DNA from: Rhizobium sp. Root274 | GTDB lineage: Bacteria > Pseudomonadota > Alphaproteobacteria > Rhizobiales > Rhizobiaceae | Direction: 5' to 3' | DNA: 64,000 bases | Assembly: GCF_001429245.1 (NCBI RefSeq) | Contig: NZ_LMJE01000001.1 | Location: 435,186 to 499,185, forward strand | Notes under the pieces: model-generated | Database searches by the model: none | Told to the model about the DNA's origin: nothing | What the model saw: only the letters and a program-made list of their open reading frames with translations | Part shown: piece by piece, positions 25,061 to 32,706 of the stretch | How the letters are laid out: every line of letters begins with the position of its first letter | Numbering within the stretch: the stretch's first letter is position 1 | Made by a program: the position numbers and the translations under genes

Positions 25061-25191
25061 CGGATTTTCCTCGTGTAGGACAGGAGTGAAGGATGCGGTC
25101 GGCGGGTTCACCGCTCAGCCTCACCCTCAAATATCATCAGAGCAGGCACTCGACCGGGACGCCCACAAGATCAGCTAACCCAGCCTCGACC

Positions 25192-25809
25192 TCAGGCCTT
25201 GGCGGGCTCTGCGCGAAACCGCAGTCCGTCGATCAGCAGCTCGACCATCACCGGTGTCTCGCCCTCCGGCTCACTCCCCTTGACCGAAGCAAGGTTGCCG
25301 ATCGCGCGCAGCAATTCGTAAGGCTCGATGCCGGCCCGCACCTCGCCGGCCGCGACGGCGGCATTCAGAAGCCCCGCCAAAGCCGGCTCGAAATTCTGGC
25401 GAAAATAATCCGGCAGCGCCTGAAAGGCGGGATCCCCGGAATGGAGCGCCTGAGCGAGGCCCCGCTTGGTCGCGATGAAGCGCGTGTATCGTCGCAGCCA
25501 GAGCGCCATCGCCTTCTCTGGCGGATGTTCCCCGGCAAGCTCGGCTGCCTCCGCCGTGCAGGCATCGACTTCGCGCTTGAAGACAGCGATCACCAGATCT
25601 GCACGGGTCGGGAAGCGCCGATAGAGCGTGCCGACGCCGACACCGGCGCGGCTCGCAATCTCGCGCGTCGGCGCATCGACGCCGCTTTCCGCAAAGATCG
25701 CCTTGGCCGCTTCCAGGAGGGAATCCTCGTTGCGGCGGGCGTCGGCGCGCACGCGCGGCGCTCCTGTTTCCACGCCGGGATCTTCGCTCTGTTCGACCAC
25801 TGCCGCCAT
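25192..25809 (-). CDS. TetR-family repressor
   Basis: 205 aa. The N-terminal HTH reads RRNEDSLLEAAKAIFAESGVDAPTREIASRAGVGVGTLYRRFPTRADLV, with a helical ligand domain behind it. Divergent from an alpha/beta hydrolase gene; the spacer holds two identical-arm operators. It probably represses itself and the hydrolase. Lies between portal and endolysin. Confidence 0.92.
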   Translation of the reverse strand: MAAVVEQSEDPGVETGAPRVRADARRNEDSLLEAAKAIFAESGVDAPTREIASRAGVGVGTLYRRFPTRADLVIAVFKREVDACTAEAAELAGEHPPEKAMALWLRRYTRFIATKRGLAQALHSGDPAFQALPDYFRQNFEPALAGLLNAAVAAGEVRAGIEPYELLRAIGNLASVKGSEPEGETPVMVELLIDGLRFRAEPAKA

Positions 25810-25855
25810 TCATCTTCTCCTGCCACGACAAAAAATCTGCAGCGGCCTTGCTAAA

Positions 25856-25902
25856 CGGAACACTGTTCCGTATATCACACATGCATTCGGAACGTCGTTC
25901 CG
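25856..25902. promoter_or_regulatory. Twin TetR operators CGGAAC-N3-GTTCCG
   Basis: Two perfect 15-bp inverted repeats, at 25856-25870 and 25888-25902, share the arms CGGAAC/GTTCCG and are 32 bases apart (three helical turns, same DNA face). They lie between the divergent TetR and hydrolase starts. Confidence 0.85.
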
Positions 25903-25954
25903 ATTAATCTCTTAACCCCATCGCCCGCCAAAATCCAGAGCTCGGAGGCCCTCC

Positions 25955-26929
25955 ATGAACGATCTCGTCACCAAAGCCCGCGCCATCTCGACGCCCGCCC
26001 CTCAACCGACCCTCACGATCAACCCGGTGACCCTGCCGGCGCCCGGTCGCGGCCGCCCGCTCGACCTGCGCATCACCGCACCGATCAGCGGAGATCACCT
26101 GCCGATCATCCTTTTGTCGCATGGCCACGGCCCATCGCTCTACATTCCGTCCAAGGATGGCTACGGCCCGCTCGTCGATTTCTACGCCGCTCACGGCTTC
26201 GTCGTCATCCAGCCGACCCATGCCAATTCCAAGGTCGCCGGTCTTGGCAAGGATACACCCGGCTATCCATTCTTCTGGCAATCACGCCTTGATGACATGA
26301 CGCTGATCCTCGACAGCCTCTCGGCCATCGAACAGGCCGTCCCCCTGCTCGCCGGTCGGCTCGATGCCAGCCGCGTGGCGGCCGTCGGCCATTCGCTCGG
26401 CGGGCAAACCGTCGGCATGCTGCTCGGCGCCGGCCTCACCGATACCGCAGACCCCGCCGTCACCCGCGTCCGCCAGCCAGAGCCGCGCATCAAGGCCGGC
26501 GTGCTTCTTGCCGCCCCCGGCCTTGGCGGCGACAGCCTCAGCGATTATGCGCGGGCAAACTACACCACGCTCAACCCCGACTTTTCGACACTCACCACCC
26601 GCACCCTCGTCGTTGCCGGCGACGCGGACGACAGCCCGCATCTGACAACGCGCGGCGCCGAATGGCATGTCGACCCCTATCGCCATGCGCCGGGCGCCGA
26701 AGCACTGCTCACCCTTTTCGGCGGCAAACACGGCCTCGGCGGCATTGCCGGCTATGATGCCAAGGAAACCGACGACGAGGATCCCGAACGCCTTGCGATC
26801 ACCCAGCGCCTGACGCTCGCCTATCTGCGAACCGCCCTCGACATCGACGGCAGCAGCTGGCCCGAGGCGATGGCCGCGCTTGAAGCCCATGCCCCAGACG
26901 TCGGCCGGGCGGATTTCAAGACCGCCTAG
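25955..26929 (+). CDS. Alpha/beta hydrolase (chlorophyllase/PAF-hydrolase-like)
   Basis: 324 aa. Oxyanion region LLSHGHG, nucleophile elbow VGHSLGGQT, an acidic residue in VVAGDADDSPH and a late His in GGKHGLGG form a likely catalytic triad. No signal peptide. GGAGG precedes the ATG. Paired with the divergent TetR repressor, so it probably acts on the compound sensed by TetR; the substrate is unknown. Confidence 0.85.
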   Translation: MNDLVTKARAISTPAPQPTLTINPVTLPAPGRGRPLDLRITAPISGDHLPIILLSHGHGPSLYIPSKDGYGPLVDFYAAHGFVVIQPTHANSKVAGLGKDTPGYPFFWQSRLDDMTLILDSLSAIEQAVPLLAGRLDASRVAAVGHSLGGQTVGMLLGAGLTDTADPAVTRVRQPEPRIKAGVLLAAPGLGGDSLSDYARANYTTLNPDFSTLTTRTLVVAGDADDSPHLTTRGAEWHVDPYRHAPGAEALLTLFGGKHGLGGIAGYDAKETDDEDPERLAITQRLTLAYLRTALDIDGSSWPEAMAALEAHAPDVGRADFKTA

Positions 26930-27041
26930 TCGCCAAAATGTCCGCTGCGGCGCAGGGTCCGCGCCGCAGCGGACGGTTCCAGATCAGAGGCGTCGAGCGC
27001 TCCATCTGGCCGCACAACCGTTTCTGTGCTAAATTCTCCCA

Positions 27042-27230
27042 ATGACGGCACGCTCGAAAACCAACACAGTCGACAAAAATCTGGGCTCGGCAAAAGCCGA
27101 TGCTACGTCTTTGTCGCCGTCCGAACGCGCCAAGACCGCGGAGCCGGTGTCCAGCCCACCTGAAATCGAAGACTTTGTTGCCGAACTGCTTGTCACCGAC
27201 AAAATAATCCTGGACCATCTTGCCAAGTGA
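27042..27230 (+). CDS. Small protein partnered with Doc; candidate antitoxin
   Basis: 62 aa. Ser/Thr/Lys/Ala-rich, probably disordered N-terminal part, then a predicted helix at the end (EIEDFVAELLVTDKIILDHLAK). Its stop overlaps the doc start (GTGA), the usual coupling in a TA operon. It lacks the Phd/YefM DNA-binding fold. I do not recognise the family; the antitoxin role is inferred from position and the helical tail. Confidence 0.55.
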   Translation: MTARSKTNTVDKNLGSAKADATSLSPSERAKTAEPVSSPPEIEDFVAELLVTDKIILDHLAK

Positions 27231-27625
27231 GCGAGCCGGCTTGGATCGCATTGCAAGATGTGATCGCCATCAACCGGCGCCTTCTGCTGGACACGGCCGA
27301 ACAGCATTTCGTACGCGACCGTGCCGCTTTGGAAAGCGCTCTTCACAGGCCGCGCTTCCAAGCCAACTATCTCCAGATTTCTGCCGTATCCTGGCTCGCC
27401 AGTTGCCTCATTCAGGCGATCGGCAAGGCCCATGCCTTTGAGCAGGGCAACAAGCGCACGGCCTGGCTTGCGGGACGCTATTTCATCGCCACGAACGGCT
27501 ATCGCCTGACCTTAACCACAGAAGACCAGGAGATGTTGAAACTGCTCATCGAGGCGCTCATCGTGACCGACGCCGATCCGTCGGGCCTGGCCGGAGAGCT
27601 GGACAAACGCATGACACTCGCCTGA
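27227..27625 (+). CDS. doc: Doc-like toxin (Fic fold kinase)
   Basis: 132 aa, GTG start. Fic/Doc motif HAFEQGNKRTA at residues 69-79 and the N-terminal IALQDVIAINRRLLLDT typical of Doc. Known Doc proteins phosphorylate EF-Tu. Length and motif are intact. Together with the 62-aa gene it makes a TA operon on the strand opposite to the GTA genes. Confidence 0.88.
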   Translation: MSEPAWIALQDVIAINRRLLLDTAEQHFVRDRAALESALHRPRFQANYLQISAVSWLASCLIQAIGKAHAFEQGNKRTAWLAGRYFIATNGYRLTLTTEDQEMLKLLIEALIVTDADPSGLAGELDKRMTLA

Positions 27626-27656
27626 CTACCGGTCGAGCTTCAGCACCGCTAAGCTC

Positions 27657-27962
27657 TCACACCCGCGCTCTCACCGCATCCTCCACCCGATAATCCGCCG
27701 CAAACCGCTCCTCGCGCAGGGGCTTCACCCGGCGAATGCTCTCCTCATACAGCGGATGCGCCTTGTAGGCGGCAAGCGCTGCCTCGTCCTCGAACTCGCC
27801 ATAGACGACAAGGTCGATCCCCTGGTGAAAGCCGTCGGTCTTCACATTGGTGCCGATCTCCAGCAGGCCGGCATGCGGAATTTCCGTCAGGATCGACAGC
27901 CCCGCCCTGACAGCCTCGAGATTCTCAGGCTTCACGGTGAAGAAGACGATGTGGCGGATCAT
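27657..27962 (-). CDS. Dabb-domain (stress-responsive A/B barrel) protein
   Basis: 101 aa from the ATG at 27962 (AGGTG upstream). Begins MIRHIVFFTVKPENLEAVRAGL and contains DLVVYGEFEDEAALAAYKAHPLYEE, the dimeric ferredoxin-like Dabb fold. Function unknown; the family includes small stress proteins. Converges with doc. Confidence 0.85.
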   Translation of the reverse strand: MIRHIVFFTVKPENLEAVRAGLSILTEIPHAGLLEIGTNVKTDGFHQGIDLVVYGEFEDEAALAAYKAHPLYEESIRRVKPLREERFAADYRVEDAVRARV

Positions 27963-28064
27963 GGGACACCTGTAAAAACAATATTGCGGTGCGAAAGGCG
28001 ATAGCACCGCGCAGCCGATGGCTCAATCCGCCAATGGGCCTCACAGTCGATGCCCCTCTTCTCT

Positions 28065-28685
28065 TCACACCACCAGCGCTGCTCGGATTGCCGCATCGAA
28101 GGTCCGGGCGGTCGCTGCAATCTTTGCTGCCCGGTCGCGCCCGTTGACGATCTTGCGCGCGCCTGTCCAGTCGGCCTTCATGCCGCAAAAGAAGTCGGCA
28201 AGCCTTGCGCCCGAAAACAGCCCCTCGGTCATGCCCACCACCAGGATCGTCGCCGCGACGTCCAGCCTCAGCGCCAGGTCCGGCTCCGCCACCAGATCAA
28301 GCCCGGTGATCCGGCTCATCGTCTGATAATTCTCGCGGTGGGTAATCTGCACCAGGCCACGCCCGTAATAGCTGCGGCCGACAGCGTCCGGTCGCCAATA
28401 GGGCGTCGTCACCGTCGGCAGTTTGCCGGCGCGGAATGCCCGCTCCAGCCGCGCCACCGCCTCGTCATTGGTCGCGGCAAAGGTCTCGCGCACCGGCTGC
28501 AGCGTCTCGCCGGTTTCATGATGCGCGGTTGCCAGCATATAGGCGAGCCAGCGCGGATCGGACCAGCCGCGGGCGAGAAAGCGCGTCAAAAGCGCCTCGA
28601 TGCCGGCCACCTGTCCCTCGCTTAAGCGCCCGCCAAAGACGGAATGGCGCACAGCAGCGAAGAAGATCGTGCGATCGATCCGCAT
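28065..28685 (-). CDS. GH19 chitinase-like endolysin
   Basis: 206 aa. GH19 motifs LAYMLATAHHETGETLQPV (catalytic Glu57 region) and SYYGRGLVQITHRENY, with the flanking LLTRFLARGWSDPRWLA and the C-terminal DWTGARKIVNGRD. No signal peptide, so it would need a holin or cell breakage to reach peptidoglycan. GH19 muramidases are common phage endolysins. Same strand as the GTA genes, between gp2 and gp3, so it may serve particle release. Confidence 0.85.
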   Translation of the reverse strand: MRIDRTIFFAAVRHSVFGGRLSEGQVAGIEALLTRFLARGWSDPRWLAYMLATAHHETGETLQPVRETFAATNDEAVARLERAFRAGKLPTVTTPYWRPDAVGRSYYGRGLVQITHRENYQTMSRITGLDLVAEPDLALRLDVAATILVVGMTEGLFSGARLADFFCGMKADWTGARKIVNGRDRAAKIAATARTFDAAIRAALVV

Positions 28686-28854
28686 GGGAAACCTCGATGT
28701 CAGGAGTAAGAATCGGAGAGAACAGGCGAAAGGCGCTGCCGCTCAAAGAGGCCGGCAGCCCGGCCGTTGGCGGCCACCTGGCGTCCATGGCAAGGGCCGG
28801 CCCGAAGCCTCTGCCCGCCATTCACCAAATTGTCGAAAATATTTGTGCCGTTTA

Positions 28855-28881
28855 AAACGATTGAAGAAATTTCAATCGTTT
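28855..28881. promoter_or_regulatory. 11-bp perfect inverted repeat upstream of the 42-aa gene
   Basis: AAACGATTGAA-N5-TTCAATCGTTT lies in the 296-base spacer between the endolysin start (28685) and the 42-aa gene (28982). It could be an operator for either divergent gene, or a transcript hairpin. No long T-run follows, which argues against a simple terminator. Confidence 0.6.
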
Positions 28882-28900
28882 AGAGCGCCTTCTGTTCACA

Positions 28901-28915
28901 TTTACAAAGCCTTAA
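28901..28915 (+). promoter_or_regulatory. CtrA-like box TTTA-N7-TTAA
   Basis: Matches the CtrA consensus TTAA-N7-TTAA at 7 of 8 positions, 67 bases upstream of the small ORF start. CtrA controls GTA expression in Rhodobacter. Single-site matches occur by chance, so this is a candidate only. Confidence 0.4.
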
Positions 28916-28981
28916 CACTGTGGAACTTTCGCCTCACAGACACGTTTGGGAGCCAGGACTTCCAACATGAGGAGGGAAGAC

Positions 28982-29110
28982 ATGCAGACCAATACTTCCA
29001 TGACGCCCAAGACCGCCGCCCCGCAGACGATCCCGGCCGATGTTCTGGCCCGGCTCGAAAACGAATGGCGCCAGGTCCGGCAGCCGTCCAGCCGCCCGTC
29101 CGGCAAGTAA
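28982..29110 (+). CDS. 42-aa protein gene with its own terminator
   Basis: ATG at 28982 with GAGGAGGGA 5 bases upstream. The peptide runs MQTNTSMTPKTAAPQTIPAD, then an amphipathic helix VLARLENEWRQVRQ and a Ser/Pro/Lys tail. The strong ribosome site, the inverted repeat and CtrA-like box upstream, and a perfect terminator downstream indicate a real monocistronic gene. No family recognised. The alternative is a dual-function small RNA of about 200 bases. Confidence 0.6.
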   Translation: MQTNTSMTPKTAAPQTIPADVLARLENEWRQVRQPSSRPSGK

Positions 29111-29137
29111 TCCACGATCCACCGCCCCCATCATCAG

Positions 29138-29166
29138 ACCGGCGCCCCAGAGGCGCCGGTTTTTTT
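29138..29166 (+). terminator. Intrinsic terminator of the 42-aa gene
   Basis: Perfect 9-bp stem ACCGGCGCC / GGCGCCGGT with loop CCAGA followed by six T residues, 28 bases after the stop codon. Confidence 0.92.
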
Positions 29167-29202
29167 ATAAATTGACACTCGGTTTCACAGGAACTGGCTG
29201 GC

Positions 29203-30018
29203 CTACTCATCCTCGCCGCCGCTGTTATACCGCAGCAAGTTAAAACCTTCAGCATTGGGCGTAACAATGCTAGGCGACAAGGTCACTCCCGCTAACGGCC
29301 GGGAGGGGGAGCTGTGCTTAGCGCGGCGTTCTTTGTAGGCATCACTTTCAGCGTCGACGCCGATAAATGCCAACTTTATCGTCCCGGTGACCTCGTTCGA
29401 CGCTGAAAGCGGCAATACCCCTGTGATCTCAGTCAAAACCCATGTGATCCCTGCGGACGTGACTGCAAGTTTAGCGGAGAAGACGGATTCACCGGAGAAA
29501 ACCGCATTGTCGTCAAGTTTAATGGTTGCCAGTCGGACACCACCATTGTCATCCGGCGATTTATTATTGCGTTCCTCAACATAAGCGACAGTAGAACTGT
29601 ACTCCTTCACAAGCCGATCAACACCAATTTTTCCAACAATCGGCACAGCGGATACCGATACACAATCTTGCTTGAGCGCTGTGGGGAGTTCGACAGTGAA
29701 TAGTTGCCGATAAAGCCTACTAGACGATCCCTCGATGGACAAAGGTAAATTCAAAGACCGGCTTTCGCCGGGAGTGAGAAAGGCTGTGGTTTTTTCGATA
29801 CTGGGCGAGAACCCCCCAGTATTTTTGGTCTGAACTTTCAAATCCGCTGAAATAGAACCGCCTCTTTGGAGGAATGTCGAAGTCTTGCTGCTCTCTATCA
29901 ACTCGCAACGCACCTTTTCGATCAGTTGGGCCATAGATATCGGGGTAAACTTTCCCTCGTAATTGCTCACACAACCACTCATCCCCGCGCACAGCGCGAG
30001 CACAATCATCTTCCGCAT
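29203..30018 (-). CDS. Lipoprotein of unknown function, atypical composition
   Basis: 271 aa from the ATG at 30018. MRKMIVLALCAGMSGC gives a lipobox with Cys16; an upstream in-frame ATG (30042) would lengthen the signal. The mature part is beta-rich and Ser/Thr-rich with no motif I recognise. Codons are visibly less GC-biased than the neighbours (many A/T third positions), suggesting later arrival. It lies between terminase and endolysin on the GTA strand. Confidence 0.7.
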   Translation of the reverse strand: MRKMIVLALCAGMSGCVSNYEGKFTPISMAQLIEKVRCELIESSKTSTFLQRGGSISADLKVQTKNTGGFSPSIEKTTAFLTPGESRSLNLPLSIEGSSSRLYRQLFTVELPTALKQDCVSVSAVPIVGKIGVDRLVKEYSSTVAYVEERNNKSPDDNGGVRLATIKLDDNAVFSGESVFSAKLAVTSAGITWVLTEITGVLPLSASNEVTGTIKLAFIGVDAESDAYKERRAKHSSPSRPLAGVTLSPSIVTPNAEGFNLLRYNSGGEDE

Positions 30019-30100
30019 TTCCCTGCCCCCAGAAAAATTCACGAGAACTCAGGATTGCATGAATTAACCATTTATCAACCATGTGAAATTTAGGGTATCC

Positions 30101-31609
30101 TTACACCCCTCTGATCCTCGGCTCTCCGCCACCCTCCAGCATCAGCGCCGTCAGTGCCCATACCAGCGCATCGAGCCGGTCCGGCGAGCGCCCGCTCGAC
30201 AGGCCGTCGGGGCCGAAATCACACATCTGATCTTCCAGAGCGGGAAACCGTGCCGCATGCACCACCCGGCCCTGCTCGTAGAGTGCGGCCACCGGCTCGG
30301 CGCGCAGAAACTTGCCGCGGGTCGCGCGCACCGTCGTCACCGGCAGCCGCGCCTCGATGCCTTCGAGCACCGCGCGCACCATGTCGCCGCCCTGGTTGAT
30401 CTCGGCCACCACGCGGTCGGCCTCGAAGCGCCGGAAGGCGGAAACCACCGCCCGGGCCCAGCCTGCCGGCCCCGCCCCCTCCACCGAGCAATCGGCCAGA
30501 ACCACCGCCTGGCCATTCTCCTTCAGTCCGGCCACCACGATGCCGCAACAGGCCGACGCCCCGCCTGCCGGCGGATCGACCGCGACGACAATCCGTTGCA
30601 GCGGTTCTGCAAGTTTTACCACGATCTCGTCCAGCCGCGCCCGCTTCCACAGCGCATCCACCCGGTCCTCGATCAGTTCGCCATCCAGCTCCTGCCGGCC
30701 GAGCCTTGTCCCGCCATAGCGCGATGCCAGCGCCCCCAAAAATCCCGGCGCCAGATGCGCCGCATTGGCCGACGTCGCCATCTTCGTCAGCGCCGTCGCC
30801 TCATCCGCCATCAGCCGCTTCAACAGCGGCACCGGCCGCGGCGTCGTCGTCACCACCTGGCGCGGATCGTCGCCGAGCCTCAGCGCAAACTGCAGCATGT
30901 CGAAGGTCTCGTCGGCATGTTTCCATTTGGCGAGTTCATCGCACCAGGCGAGATGAAACTGCGGCCCGCGCAGGCTTTCCGGATCTTCGGAGGAAAAGAT
31001 CTGCGCGATCGCCCCGTTCGGCCAGATCAGCCGTCGTCTCGAAATCTCCACCTCGGGCCGCATCCGCCTTGCGATCCGCGAAAGCCCGGAGGCCCCGTCG
31101 ATCATCACCTCGCGCGCATCGCCCAGCGTTTCCGCCACGAGCGCAATGCGCAGATCCGTCCGACGCCCGGCCTTCATCACCTCGGCCTGCACCCATTCGG
31201 CGCCCGCCCGGGTCTTGCCCGATCCGCGCCCGCCCAGGATCAGCCAGTTGCGCCAAATGCCGGAGGGCGGCAATTGCTCGGGCCGCGCCAGAAGCCGCCA
31301 GTCGCGGGCGAGAAAGGCAAGATCGGCCGCGTCGAGGCCGCCAAGATCGAAACCGCCGCTCTGTCCGCATACCGGCTGATCCGTCCGCGTCTCACGCGCA
31401 TGACGTTCGTCCCACCCCTGAACCCCGGCCATCCTCCACGTTTCATGTGAGAACATTCCAGCCGCGGCAGTCCCCTGCTTCACCACCGCCTCAAGCTCGC
31501 CCTGAATGCCGCGCATCCCTGCTCCGTGATCCGCAGCGATCCGAAATGTCCCTTTCATCCCCTTCGCCGTTCGATCCCGCGCCAGCCGCCTTAGAGATTT
31601 CGGCGTCAT
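30101..31609 (-). CDS. GTA gp2: large terminase (packaging ATPase/nuclease)
   Basis: 502 aa from the ATG at 31609 (GGGGAG 8 bases upstream). Walker A GGRGSGKT near residue 127, Walker B FHLAWCDEL, motif III QVVTTTPRP. The C-terminal RNase H-like nuclease shows VVAVDPPAG, VAEINQGGD and SPDRLDALVWAL with its acidic residues. The 90 residues before the ATPase core are unusual for this family, so a later start (for example 31456) is possible. RcGTA gp2 packages random host DNA by headful. Confidence 0.93.
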   Translation of the reverse strand: MTPKSLRRLARDRTAKGMKGTFRIAADHGAGMRGIQGELEAVVKQGTAAAGMFSHETWRMAGVQGWDERHARETRTDQPVCGQSGGFDLGGLDAADLAFLARDWRLLARPEQLPPSGIWRNWLILGGRGSGKTRAGAEWVQAEVMKAGRRTDLRIALVAETLGDAREVMIDGASGLSRIARRMRPEVEISRRRLIWPNGAIAQIFSSEDPESLRGPQFHLAWCDELAKWKHADETFDMLQFALRLGDDPRQVVTTTPRPVPLLKRLMADEATALTKMATSANAAHLAPGFLGALASRYGGTRLGRQELDGELIEDRVDALWKRARLDEIVVKLAEPLQRIVVAVDPPAGGASACCGIVVAGLKENGQAVVLADCSVEGAGPAGWARAVVSAFRRFEADRVVAEINQGGDMVRAVLEGIEARLPVTTVRATRGKFLRAEPVAALYEQGRVVHAARFPALEDQMCDFGPDGLSSGRSPDRLDALVWALTALMLEGGGEPRIRGV

Positions 31610-31691
31610 CGGCAGTCTCCCCGGCAGGCGTTCGGAATGATGCCAAGGAGCCATGCCCCTTGCTTCATTGCCGCTCCCGTGCCACACTGAA

Positions 31692-31711
31692 CCAAATGGT
31701 TCACCAATTGG
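31692..31711. promoter_or_regulatory. Likely ArsR operator overlapping the start codon
   Basis: Imperfect inverted repeat CCAAATGGTTCACCAATTGG; the ATG at 31696 lies inside it. No ribosome site precedes this ATG, so the mRNA may be leaderless or nearly so, with the repressor site over the start. Confidence 0.5.
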
Positions 31712-32052
31712 ATGCCCGCCTCGATGCCGCCTTTGCGGCGCTGTCGGATGCCACGCGCCGCGGCGTGCTCGAAGAACTCGGCCGCGCGGAGACCTCGATC
31801 ACGCGTCTGGCAGACCGCTTCGACATGACGCCGACCGGCATGAAGAAACATGTGGCGCTGCTCGAAGACGCGGGCCTGGTGACGACGGAAAAGCAGGGGC
31901 GCGTCCGGATCTGCCGGCTCGATGCCAAGGGGCTGGGCGACGTCGCCGAGTGGATCGCCGCGCGCCGCGCCCTGTGGAATGACCGCTTCAATGCCTTGGA
32001 CAGCGTATTCGAGACTTTCACCCGCCAGGAGCCCACAGATGAGCAAGCTTGA
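31696..32052 (+). CDS. ArsR-family regulator of the SRPBCC gene
   Basis: 118 aa. Winged helix LDAAFAALSDATRRGVLEELGRAETSITRLADRFDMTPTGMKKHVALLEDAGLV, with wing TTEKQGRVRICRL. No metal-binding Cys cluster. Overlaps the downstream SRPBCC gene by 14 bases, a common repressor plus AHSA1 pairing. The two-gene unit separates gp1 from gp2 on the opposite strand. Confidence 0.9.
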   Translation: MVHQLDARLDAAFAALSDATRRGVLEELGRAETSITRLADRFDMTPTGMKKHVALLEDAGLVTTEKQGRVRICRLDAKGLGDVAEWIAARRALWNDRFNALDSVFETFTRQEPTDEQA

Positions 32053-32530
32053 ATCAGCCGGTGCCACCTCCGTCGAGCGCATATCCGACCGCGACCTCGT
32101 GGTCACCCGTGTCTTTGCAGCCCCCGTCGAGCGCGTTTTCGACGCCTGGACCAAGCCGGACCTGTTCAAGCTCTGGTGGGCGCCGCAATCCATGGGCGTG
32201 CCGCTCCTCGACTGTCAGATGGATGTGCGGGTCGGCGGCGGCTACAGCGTCACCTTCGGCAAGGATCCCGCCGAAGCCATGACCTTCTATGGCACCTATG
32301 TCGACGTCGCCTTCCCCTCGCGCCTCGCCTGGACCAATGACGAAAGCGGCGAAACCACCATCACCACGGTCAATTTCTCCGAAGACCCCGCCGGCACCCG
32401 CCTGGTCTTGCACGAATCCTATGCAACCAAGGAAGCCCTCGACGAAGCCTGCATCGGCATGGAAGGCGCCATGCCCGAACAATTCCTCCAGCTCGACGCA
32501 TTGCTCGCCCGCATGGGTGATGCCGACTGA
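32039..32530 (+). CDS. SRPBCC (AHSA1-like) protein
   Basis: 163 aa from the ATG at 32039 (CAGGAG upstream). DLVVTRVFAAPVERVFDAWTKPDLFKLWWAPQSMG and the late GTRLVLHESYATKEALDEACIGMEGAM are the AHSA1 hydrophobic-cavity fold. Translationally coupled to the ArsR gene. Ligand unknown. Confidence 0.9.
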   Translation: MSKLESAGATSVERISDRDLVVTRVFAAPVERVFDAWTKPDLFKLWWAPQSMGVPLLDCQMDVRVGGGYSVTFGKDPAEAMTFYGTYVDVAFPSRLAWTNDESGETTITTVNFSEDPAGTRLVLHESYATKEALDEACIGMEGAMPEQFLQLDALLARMGDAD

Positions 32531-32540
32531 GCAGGCGCGG

Positions 32541-32610
32541 GTCCGCGCCCCACCTCCCGTCAAGGGGGAGGTCGCCGCGAAGCGGCGGGTGGTGACGGGC
32601 CTCGGACGGA
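32541..32610. repeat. Intergenic repeat between the SRPBCC gene and gp1
   Basis: CCACCTCCCGTCAAGGGGGAGGTCGCCGCGAAGCGGCGGGTGG: the same left arm as at 15777-15825. Lies 100-170 bases past the gp1 stop. Confidence 0.75.
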
Positions 32611-32706
32611 ATACCTGCCGCGAACCGCAAAACGCCGGCCAAGAACCGCCCCATAGCCCCCCTGCACTGCCAACTGGACAGATCAAGGCATCAGTCAGAG
32701 GCCTCA

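Noticed and set aside
30064..30078. Second CtrA-like site TTAA-N7-TCAA as a separate regulatory feature
   Set aside because: One mismatch, AT-rich surroundings and no promoter context; kept only as a supporting remark.
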